NCBI RefSeq assembly: GCF_003525665.1
Contig: NZ_DQDX01000223.1
Coordinates: 2,757 to 21,655 of the forward strand
Reading direction: 5' to 3'
DNA: 18,899 nucleotides
Origin: Flavobacterium sp.
Lineage (GTDB): Bacteria > Bacteroidota > Bacteroidia > Flavobacteriales > Flavobacteriaceae
Part shown: positions 6,772-16,200 of the stretch, piece after piece
Numbering within the stretch: position 1 is the first letter of the stretch
Layout: the number at the start of each line of letters is the position of its first letter
The notes under the pieces: model-generated
The model's database searches: none
Told to the model about the DNA's origin: nothing
What the model saw: the letters and a program-made list of their open reading frames with translations, nothing else
Translations under genes and position numbers: made by a program

Positions 6772-8358
6772 TTAATTTATCAATGGTACTTTTATAATAA
6801 ATGTGCTTCCTTTTCCTTTTTCGCTTTCTACGAAAACTTGACCGTTGTGGTCTTCTACAATTCTTTTTACGTAGGCTAGTCCTAATCCGTGGCCTTTAAC
6901 GTTGTGTAAATCTCCGGTGTGTTCTCTGTAAAATTTTTCAAAAATTCGTTTTTGAGCCACTTTACTCATTCCGGTTCCTTGGTCTTTTATTTTAATTACT
7001 ACAAAATCTTTAATGTTCTCTGTGTATATATCAATAACGGGTGCATCTGGCGAATATTTTATGGCATTGTCTAAAATATTAACAATTACGTTGGTAAAAT
7101 GTACTTCGTTTAGCAATACTGTTGTTCTATTGGCGTTGAAATTTTTCGTTATTTTTCCGCCTCTATCTTCTATAATTAAATGTACGTGATCTATGGCATC
7201 ATAGATTATTTGTTGTACATCATGTGATTCTTTTGAAATGTCAAGTTCTTTCTTTTCTAATTTAGAAATTCTAAGAACGTTTTCTACTTGCGCATGCATT
7301 CGTTTATTTTCGTCTCGAATCATTTGCAGGTATCGAAACACCTTTTCTTTATCGTCTATTACTTTTGGGTTCTTTATGGCGTCTAGAGCAAGGTTTATAG
7401 TAGCAATAGGCGTTTTGAACTCGTGTGTCATATTGTTGATGAAATCGGTCTTAATTTCTGAAATATGACGTTGTTTTATTAATTGATGCAATGCATTTGC
7501 GTATGCTATGATGATAATCAATGTAAAAATGATGGACAACATTGAAATTCCGACAATTTCTCTAAATAAAAATTTCTTCTTTTGAGGAAAATTTACATGG
7601 AGATTGTATTTGTTATTTCCATCATTATCAATGAAAATTGGAATTGAATAAGTAGAATATTTATCATATTTAAAATGTTCCGACTTAAGTTTTGTTGCTA
7701 ATCCATTGCTGTAAACATTGAATTCAAATGGCGTAAGTACTCCGTATTCTTTTAATTCATTAGACAAAAGAGTAGACAAATCTTTTGTTGAAACTCGCTC
7801 TTGAATTGGTGTAACAGCAGCAATATCTTTATAAAATATTTCAAATTGAGCATTTTCTAAAATAGCTAATGCGCCCTCTTTGCTAATTGTAATTTCTGGA
7901 TTAATAGATTTATTTATACTAGAATTATCAAAAGCGTTGTTGTTATTGAAAATTTCGGTTTTTCTTTTTGCTGAAAATCCTTTTACTTTAGAACTATCTG
8001 CATTTTTATCAATGAACTTAGAAAATACATCATAATTATCAGAAATGATACTATTAGAATATATTATTGTTTCGTTAGTTTTAGAATTTCGTTGGTAATA
8101 TCCGTACTCTAATAAATCTTCCTTTTGTGGTGTTTTACCGGTACTTTCCTTTACCTTGTTGTATTTATTATAAAAAGCGTATTGCTCTTTTTTTTGCAGT
8201 TTCACCGCTACATTTCCTAAAACTTGTTTGACGTGAAATTTGAATTCGTCTTCACTTTTTTCTAACGAGTCATTAAACCAATACACTTGTACGAAGATAA
8301 TACCCAATAAGGATATGCTCATTAAGAATACTAAAAGGCGAAAAACAAACTTATTCAT
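6772..8358 (-). CDS. Membrane sensor histidine kinase (RprX-like)
   Basis: Inner-membrane sensor kinase of 528 residues from the ATG at 8358; the frame also has a GTG one codon earlier (8361), less likely as start. Numbering from that GTG: first membrane helix about 7-28, a large periplasmic sensor region 30-268 without a recognised domain, second helix 268-290, dimerisation and phosphoacceptor box MTHEFKTP with H313, N box NILDNAIKY (N428, N432), G1 DQGTGM (460-465) and G2 GHGLGL (490-495). All catalytic elements are present. FVQVYWFN just after the first helix is typical of RprX-like kinases of this phylum. It is cotranscribed with the response regulator gene downstream. Confidence 0.93.
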   Translation of the reverse strand: MNKFVFRLLVFLMSISLLGIIFVQVYWFNDSLEKSEDEFKFHVKQVLGNVAVKLQKKEQYAFYNKYNKVKESTGKTPQKEDLLEYGYYQRNSKTNETIIYSNSIISDNYDVFSKFIDKNADSSKVKGFSAKRKTEIFNNNNAFDNSSINKSINPEITISKEGALAILENAQFEIFYKDIAAVTPIQERVSTKDLSTLLSNELKEYGVLTPFEFNVYSNGLATKLKSEHFKYDKYSTYSIPIFIDNDGNNKYNLHVNFPQKKKFLFREIVGISMLSIIFTLIIIIAYANALHQLIKQRHISEIKTDFINNMTHEFKTPIATINLALDAIKNPKVIDDKEKVFRYLQMIRDENKRMHAQVENVLRISKLEKKELDISKESHDVQQIIYDAIDHVHLIIEDRGGKITKNFNANRTTVLLNEVHFTNVIVNILDNAIKYSPDAPVIDIYTENIKDFVVIKIKDQGTGMSKVAQKRIFEKFYREHTGDLHNVKGHGLGLAYVKRIVEDHNGQVFVESEKGKGSTFIIKVPLIN

Positions 8359-8363
8359 CACAC

Positions 8364-8371
8364 CAAAATTA
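8364..8371 (-). promoter_or_regulatory. Promoter -7 element of the kinase/regulator operon
   Basis: On the minus strand TAATTTTG matches the Bacteroidota -7 consensus TAnnTTTG exactly. No good TTG element lies 17-23 bases upstream, so the promoter may depend on an activator. The expected transcript start falls within a few bases of the ATG at 8358, so the leader would be very short or absent. Confidence 0.5.
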
Positions 8372-8390
8372 GCATTTTAACATATATTCT

Positions 8391-8415
8391 GTTAATGCAT
8401 TAACCAAACATTAAC
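8391..8415. promoter_or_regulatory. Putative response regulator box (7-4-7 direct repeat plus inverted copy)
   Basis: CATTAAC occurs at 8398-8404 and 8409-8415, separated by CAAA, giving two exact 7-bp direct repeats with 11-bp period. This is the layout of PhoB/OmpR sites such as the pho box. An inverted copy, GTTAATG, sits at 8391-8397, so 8391-8404 is also a perfect 14-bp palindrome. The repeats lie 27-44 bases upstream of the -7 element, where an activator would sit. Binding by the encoded regulator is inference. Confidence 0.5.
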
Positions 8416-8429
8416 ATTGAGGTCATTTT

Positions 8430-10148
8430 TTATTTATTTTTCAATAAAATAAGGATTTCATCGACTTGCTTTTTTGTTTCCTCAAAATTCTCGTTCATGA
8501 CTACAAATTGGCTTCTTGCAATTCGTTCATCATCAGATAATTGATTGTTAATTCTTTGAAGTATTTTTTCTCTAGTAGAATTGTCTCTCTTTAAAACTCT
8601 GGCAATTCTAGTTTCTAATGGTGCCGAAACTGTAATAATTTGATCACAATCTTTGTAACTTCCGCTTTCGAATAAAATGGCAGTTTCTTTAACAATAATG
8701 GGTGCATTTTGATTTTGAATAATCCAATTGTCAAAATGTTTTTTTACCGCAGGATGGACGATTGCATTTAATTGCTTTAACTTTTCTGGATTATTAAATA
8801 CGATTGTTGCAAGTTTATCTCGGTTTAGTATATTGTTGGAATCGAGAACTTCATTACCGAAAACTTCTGCTATTTTAATAACGATATCAGGAAACTCCAT
8901 TACTTTTTTGGCTTCAACATCTGAAATATAAACTGGAATTCCTTTCGATTGAAGGTAATTGGCGATCGTTGTTTTTCCGCTTCCTATTCCGCCAGTTAAA
9001 CCAATAATTTTAGTTTTTTTAGCTACTGGTTCTACAATATTATGAATTGGAGCTACAATTTTATCGATAGCTTTTTCAATTGTTTTTTGAATTGGAAGTT
9101 CCGATGGTTTTTCAAATGCTATTTTTTCTGAAAGTATTTCTTGAGCAGTATTTACTTTAAAGAAGAGTTCGGGAAAAGCTTCTTGTGGTTTTTTTCGTAA
9201 GATATTAATTTTGAAAAATGAGTTTAGGAACCCAAATCCATATCCGAAAAATTGCTTCCAAACCGCAACAATTGATAATAGTCCAATAAATGGATTTTTA
9301 TTTTGAATACTTGAAACAATGAAAATGATAACGAAGTAAAGAAAATATAATTTTAAACCCCAATCAAATAAAATAAATAATAGTAACGCCGAAATTATAA
9401 ATCCGATGACAAATAATGAAGGAAACCAATACGTGATTTTTTTGTATTCGGGATACCAGTGATTTAAAATAGGTCTTGCCTTTCCAAATTTTGATACTTG
9501 CAAACTAAATTTATCCCAATCGATTCTTCTTTTATGATAGACAAAAGCCGATTTAAATAAACGTGTTTCATAACCTAATTTCCATAATCTAATGGATAAA
9601 TCTGGATCTTCACCGGGATGAATATTTCCGAAACCATTGGATGCTTCAAAAGCCTTTTTAGAAATTCCCATATTGAAACTTCTTGGCTGAAATTTATCAA
9701 TTTTTTCAGATCCGCCTCGAATTCCTCCGGTTGTTAGAAAAGAGGTCATTGCAAAATTAATCGCTTTTTGAATGGAAGAGAACGATTTTAATGCCTTATC
9801 AGGACCACCAAAACAATCAACGTAATTTGCACTTAATTCTTTTTCAACTTCAGATAAATACTGATTAGGAATAATACAATCAGAATCAAAAATGATGAAA
9901 TAATCACCTTTTGCCTTTTGCATACCAAAATTTCTTGAATCTCCAGGACCAGAATTTGTTTTAAAAAAGTAAGATATAGATAGTTTATCAGAAAAAGTTT
10001 GAACTACTTCTTTGCAAGTTATTGTAGAGCCATCTTCAACAATCACAATTTCGTAATTGTTTTTATAAGTTGATTGAAGCAAACTTTCTAGCAATTCTTT
10101 TACTTCGTCTGGTCTATTATAAACAGGAATAATTATTGAAAAAAACAT
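8430..10148 (-). CDS. coaE: Glycosyltransferase family 2 / dephospho-CoA kinase fusion
   Basis: One 572-residue frame joins two normally separate proteins. The N-terminal part (1-230) is a GT2 glycosyltransferase: FSIIIPVYNRPDE at 3-15, VEDGS around 37-41, DSD 88-90 and GED 179-181. Hydrophobic segments at about 242-282 anchor it in the membrane. A helical linker (about 335-378) leads to a full CoaE, which makes CoA by phosphorylating the 3'-OH of dephospho-CoA ribose: P-loop GGIGSGKT 386-393, D410, HP near 465 and the lid region RVLKRDNSTR. There is no stop, frameshift or internal ATG at the junction (an A7 run lies there). It starts at ATG 10148; the TTG at 10166 in the same frame overlaps the promoter. 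It is probably the only CoaE supply if no second copy exists. Confidence 0.9.
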   Translation of the reverse strand: MFFSIIIPVYNRPDEVKELLESLLQSTYKNNYEIVIVEDGSTITCKEVVQTFSDKLSISYFFKTNSGPGDSRNFGMQKAKGDYFIIFDSDCIIPNQYLSEVEKELSANYVDCFGGPDKALKSFSSIQKAINFAMTSFLTTGGIRGGSEKIDKFQPRSFNMGISKKAFEASNGFGNIHPGEDPDLSIRLWKLGYETRLFKSAFVYHKRRIDWDKFSLQVSKFGKARPILNHWYPEYKKITYWFPSLFVIGFIISALLLFILFDWGLKLYFLYFVIIFIVSSIQNKNPFIGLLSIVAVWKQFFGYGFGFLNSFFKINILRKKPQEAFPELFFKVNTAQEILSEKIAFEKPSELPIQKTIEKAIDKIVAPIHNIVEPVAKKTKIIGLTGGIGSGKTTIANYLQSKGIPVYISDVEAKKVMEFPDIVIKIAEVFGNEVLDSNNILNRDKLATIVFNNPEKLKQLNAIVHPAVKKHFDNWIIQNQNAPIIVKETAILFESGSYKDCDQIITVSAPLETRIARVLKRDNSTREKILQRINNQLSDDERIARSQFVVMNENFEETKKQVDEILILLKNK

Positions 10149-10163
10149 TTGAAAAAATTTTAA

Positions 10164-10171
10164 CAAATATA
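10164..10171 (-). promoter_or_regulatory. Promoter -7 element of the GT2/CoaE gene
   Basis: TATATTTG on the minus strand fits TAnnTTTG. It ends 15 bases before the ATG at 10148, leaving a leader of roughly ten bases. The -33 region falls in the T-rich flank of the preceding terminator (TTTTC rather than TTTG), so it is only partly matched. Confidence 0.6.
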
Positions 10172-10186
10172 CTCTTTCTATAAAAG

Positions 10187-10213
10187 AAAAGTCCCGCCTA
10201 AGCGGGACTTTTT
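10187..10213 (-). terminator. Rho-independent terminator of the large T9SS protein gene
   Basis: GTCCCGC and GCGGGAC pair in a 7-bp GC-rich stem around a CTAA loop, extended by A/T pairs, with T runs on both sides. It begins 25 bases after the stop codon of the large gene and stands just upstream of the next promoter. The symmetric A and T flanks would let it act on both strands. Confidence 0.9.
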
Positions 10214-10237
10214 ATAAATTAAATAAATAATTTAAAC

Positions 10238-13200
10238 TTATTGTTTGATTACTTTGATAGTTTTCACTTTATCATTAGCAGTAACTTTTACTAAATAAGT
10301 TCCAGATGGAAGATTAGACATGTCAACTTGCGCTAGAGTAGCATCCATTGAGTTTGTTCTAACTTCTTGTCCTAGTAAATTAATTACTTGAACTTTAGTA
10401 ATGTTTTCTGTGTAAGATAAGTTTAACACATCGTTCACTGGGTTTGGATAGAATGCAAAGTTAGCATCATCAAATGAATCAGTTGCTAAGTTTTGTGTTA
10501 CTCCAATTGTAAACGGTCCTTCTGGACTATTAGTAGATCCACTGAAGTGTCCAACATTAATATAGTAAGTTGTACCAACAGTAGATGCAGCAATTGTGTA
10601 AGTTTCAGAACCACTTGTTCCACCTGCATCTACAGTTCCAACACAAGTGAATGTGCCGCATGAACCTGTATAAACACCAACTTGAGGATCCCATCCAGTA
10701 ACTCCTGTGATATTAATAACAATATCGTTACCATTACCAACAACAGAATACCAAACACCATCGTTCATAGCGTTTGAAGAACAAGCAGTTATAAATCCAG
10801 CATTGTTTGTAGCAGCTGTAGCATCTTGTGTGTTTGTGTAAGGAATAGCACCTACTACAAATGCAGTAGAACATGCATCATTAGCTGGCGCAGCTGGTAA
10901 TGTACCTATACAAACATTAAATGTTGAAGTTTGTCCAGCTGTAGCAGTGTATGAGTAAACTCTAATGTAATATGTTTGACCAATAGTTAAACCTGCAGGA
11001 GTACTTGATTCAGGATCTGAACAAGTTCCAGGAACTAATGCTAAAGTTGCACAATCTGCACCTGTCCATAAAGAATGGAATAAGTCAGTTGTACTTCCAG
11101 CAATATTAGTTAAGCTTATTTGATGTGAAGTTGCGGTTGCTACAAATGAGAACCAAACATCATCATCTTCAGTACCACTGCAAGCAGCAGCATCAGTTGT
11201 TGAAGCTGTTGCTCCAACTAAAGTACCAGCTGTAACAGCAGTACAAGTTAAACTAGGATTAACAGTAACAGCTAAAGCACCAGAACAATTATCATTAGCA
11301 GGTGCTGGTGGTGGTGTAACAGTTAAAACTCCACTGTTATAAGCCGTTCCATTCCAGAAGTTACCATTGTTAGATGAATCAATTCCTCCATAAACATAAG
11401 CACCAGAATTTAATCTAAATCTAGTTGCATAGTAATATGTTCCAGGAAGTAAAGTAGCACCAATAGTTGCTTGATACTCATCATTATTTGATATATGACC
11501 AGAATTCCATGTTGCAGGAACCCAGTTTGTCCATGTATTTGGATTTGTATTACTTCCTACTGGACTAATACCAACCCAAGCAGTAATACCTGCAGCTTGA
11601 CCTGTAATATTCGGAGCAACATCTGTTAATCCACCTTCGTAAATTTGACCATAAACAACACCTGAACCACCTTGAGCAAATGTCAATGTAGCTGGGAATT
11701 GTAAATTAGCATAATCTGGAGAATCAGTAGAAATAACTCCACATGTAACTGTTCTTATTCTACAAGTTGACTGAGCACCACAACCAGCAGTGTGCGTGTA
11801 AAAACGAACATTACCTGATACTGTAGAAACCCATGTTAAAGAGCCTGTACCTGTTGCTACCGAAGTAACACCAGCATCAGTGCTTAAAGTAATAATATCT
11901 GTTGCAATAGAACTTGCAAAAGTATAAGTTTGACCTGAAGCAACTGTCACAACAGAATACTCACTTGCAAAACCACAAGTAGTAATTTGCTGAACAGCAT
12001 ACCCATCACAATTAGCAGCTGGATTGAAAGTAGACGTTGGCCACTGACCATTTGTAGAAGTTAAACATGGTGCAGGACTACAATCTAAAGTAGTTGTAAT
12101 TGCAAGTCTTGAACTTTCGCAAGTACCGTTAACAGAAGCAACGTAATATGTAGTTGCAGTAAGAAGTGTAGTTGTAGGTAATACATTTCCACCAGTTGCA
12201 GCATCGTACCAAACTAAATTTGTACCAGTAACAACCAAATCAGCTAAGTCATCATTATCTGTATTACAGAAAGTTTGAGAAGCAGCACCAGTTGGAGTCG
12301 CAGCTGTTGCAGTTACAGTTACAGCTACTGCAAGTCTAGTTGAACTTTCACATGTACCAATAGTTTGAGACGCATAATAAGTTGTTCCAGATACTAATGC
12401 AGTCGTAGAAGGCAATTCTGTACCTAAAGTCGCAGCATCATACCATTTAATTGTAGCGCCTGTAGCACCAACAGCAACTAAATTAGCAACTGTAGGAGAA
12501 CCACAAAATGTTTGCGTAGCATTTCCTGTTGGAGCTGGACATGCAGGTGGTGCAATTATATTTACTGTAAAATCTACAACTTCACCAAAAGAACCACTGT
12601 AACATGGATTAGCAGGTGTTTGTACTGCATCAGTTGATACAATTCTCATTCTACGGCTACCTAAAGGAGCAGTAGATGCTAATGTGAATGATGCATTTTG
12701 AACATTCGGGCTTGTTGCACTTGATATTCCTGAAAAGACAATTTCAGTAGAATCAAAATTAAAATCATTATTCAAATCAATCCAAACCACAGTATTATAA
12801 TCATAAATAGAAGTGTTGAATGAAATCTGTAAATTATTCAATTCTCCTGTAGTTAAATCAACTGGTGTACCTGTATTATTGTTATATACAGGAGACGTTG
12901 AAACTGTATTTGGGAAATTGGTTGTACCTAATTGAACATTAGTAATACCTGTTCCATCAACAGAAGTTGGTGCAGCAGTACAATAACATCCTGTAGCAGC
13001 AGTTAAAAACGATTGCTCAGCACATCCTGTAGCATTACCTATTGTATTGTAAGGAATAACAGTATAATAATAAGTTGTAGCAATATTTGGTGTTGCTAAA
13101 TTATAAGTTAAAGCAGAACCTAAATCTACATTATTAGCAATATTTGTACCGCCAGTGGTAGTACCAACATTAATTCTATAACCATTAGCTGCTGGCGTAG

Positions 13201-16200
13201 CATTCCAAGAGATTGATAGTGGGAAATTTCCACATCCTACTGGTTGACTAGCAACTATGTTAGAAGCGCATACTGGCGCAAGAACTGGTGGAATATTTAC
13301 CTTAAAGTTATCAATAAAAAAGTCATAATCTTGAGTATCATCTACTGGACCTTCATCTGCTCTAAATGCAAATAAAACGTTTGGAGAAGTTACAGTAGAA
13401 AGATTGTAAACTTTTGTTGCACCAATATTTGTTGGTGTATTTGCTGTATTGAAAAGCTCTAGAGAAGTCCAAGTTACACCACCATCGGTAGACATTAAAA
13501 AGTTTACCGCATCATCAGAACCCATTGTTGCAGCAGTAGTTCCGCCAAAAACAGTAGCACCTACGTCATACTTCACTTCATAACCACCTGCAGATAAATT
13601 AAAAATTGGTGATATCATCCATCCAATTCTATTTCCTAAAAATAGATTGTATTTAATTGAACCTGTTGCACCAACGTTTAAATAACCATCGTTAGCCCAC
13701 GCACTTAATCCGGTTCCAGTTGGACCAGTTGCAATAGTACCAGCTTCTGCTCTGTTCCAACATAACGCTGGAAAAGTAGCAAAATCTTGAACATATGCCG
13801 GTGTAAAAGGAGCACATAAAGTCGTAAAAGTTCCTGGTAGAGAATTTGTACTTGTTATTGGACCAGCACAAATAGCTCTAACATAATATTGAAAAGTTGT
13901 AGCAGATGCTAACCCTGTTAACGTAAAAGGATTTGTAGCAGCAGGAACAATTGTACCTGTACCTACTGTGAATCCTGGGGCCCCATATTCTATTTCCCAA
14001 GAAACATCTGTAGGATTACCTGTCCAAGCTATCGAAGCTGAAGTAGAAGTTATTGCACTTGAAGATACACCTGAAGGATTAGCGCATGCAGGAATTGCTT
14101 CCCAAGCCACGTCATCAATGTAAATAGTGGTAGTTGCACCTGTAAAAACAGCATTTTTTATAGCTAATGTACTTACACCAGCTGGAACTCCAGTTGGATA
14201 AACAACATACTCTTGAGTATTTGCAACAGCTGTTCCTGCTACATTAATAGTTTGTAAAGCTACAAAAGTTGATACATCAGAAGAATTCGTCATGTATCCA
14301 ACAACTAAACTTCTTGGCGACAAAGTTGTATATGCTTTGAATCTAAGTCTATTAGTTGCTGCTTGTAAATTAGAAACTGGAGGTAAAATCGCATAAGCCT
14401 CATTTGCAGTAGTAGCTTGTAAAAAAAGTCTATTGCTAGGCGACATTGGAGCAGTTGAACCAGTCGTAATATAAGTTGTTGTAGAAGAACCTGCTCTACT
14501 CCAACAATCAGGTAAACTATTTATACCTGTAGGCCAAGTATCAAAATTTTCTGTGAAAGCAGTTACTCCATTACATAATGTTTTAAATGTAAATGGTCCA
14601 GCCCAAGAACTAAATTCAGGTCCTGAACATTCACCTCTAACAAAATATTGATAAGTTGTATTAGCTGTTAATCCAGTTAATGTAAAAGGATTTGTTGTTA
14701 CTGGAGAAACAATTGTTCCAGTACCTAGAGTAAACCCATTAAGCCCGTATTGTACTTGCCATTGTGGTTCTGCACCACCATTTGCCCAGCTTAACTGCGC
14801 ACTACCATTAGTAACAGATAAAACGTTTAATGCCGTTGGCTCAACGCAAGAAGAATTTACTTCCCATTTAACATCATCAATATAAACCGTAGTAGCTGTA
14901 CCAGCAACTAAAGAAAAGACAAGATTGTTAACACCAGGAACAGCACTTAAATAAGGAATCACTGTAAATTCTGTCGCAGTTGTAGCAGCAGTACTTGGTA
15001 AATCAATTTCCTCTATAACTACAAAAGTACTTGCATCACCTGGAGTTGTAAAATACCCAACTCTTAATTTTTTAGCTGCTGCAGTTGCGTAAGCTTTAAA
15101 TCTTAATCTATGTGTTTCAGCTTGTAAATTAGAAACTGGAGGCAAGGTTGCAAAAGCAGTAGTTGTAGCAGAAATATTCATGTACAATCTATTTGCTGGT
15201 GACATTGGAGCCACACTTCCTGTGGTATTATAAACATTTCCTGTACTACCTGCACTACTCCAACATACTGGCAAAACACCAATACCTGTAGGAGTATTGT
15301 CAAAATTTTGGATAAAATCTGTCACTCCCACACATTGTGTAACGAATGAACCTAGAGAAGTCCATACTCCAAATTCAGATCCGCAATTAGATCTTATAAA
15401 AACGAAATATGTTGTAGCTGGTGTCAAACCTGTTAAAGCAACAGAGTTAGTTGCAGATGCTGTACCAGCAGCCGTTGGAACAGTATTAGTTGTAGAATAT
15501 ACATATTCATAACCTGCTGATGGCACTATTGAAGGCACACCCCAAGTTAATGTAGCACTGGTACTTGTTAAGTTACTAGTAGTTAAAGATACTGGACTAG
15601 GGCACGTTGGCGGAGTCCAAGTAAAAGTTAAACCACTCGCAGGAATATTCGTATTTACCATCGTTACAGCACCAGTTGCTGCAGTAGCTGCAGTAGTTGA
15701 TGCCCAAGAAGTAGTAGATGCTCTAGCTACGAAATTACCTGCTGTAGCAGCTGGCGCAGCTCTTAACCCTACTTGATAAGTACTTGATGTAGTATTACTT
15801 ACAAAAGCACCATAAAGTGTTTGAACAACATTTGTTGTTTCATATAATTTAATTTGAAAATTAAATGAATCACCGGTTGCTGTGAACTTTCTGTAGTTTT
15901 TCCATTGTACAGTTAGAACTTGATTCGGAGAAGTACCTGAAACTTCGAAACGAAGTGTACTTCCAACTTGTCCTTGTAAATCGCGACCAAGTGGTGAAAT
16001 TCTTGCAACTAATTCATTAGTAACAGTAGTTGCTGTAGAACTCAACGGTGTATAATTACTAGTTGAATTAATGTTAACAGCATTAGCTCCTAAGGAAGAT
16101 TTTCCTAGAGATATCCACCCGTTATTGTTAACCGCAAAACGGTCATAGACTTCTCCGTTAAAAACGAAGTTAAATCCAATTGGAAATCCTACTCCGGTCG

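Noticed and set aside
9014..9020. A7 run at the GT2-CoaE junction as a frameshift or slippage site
   Set aside because: The frame is continuous on both sides without any shift, and such runs are common in AT-rich genomes.
10164..10166. TTG as start codon of the GT2/CoaE gene
   Set aside because: It lies within the -7 promoter element, and the ATG 18 bases later gives the usual GT2 N-terminus.
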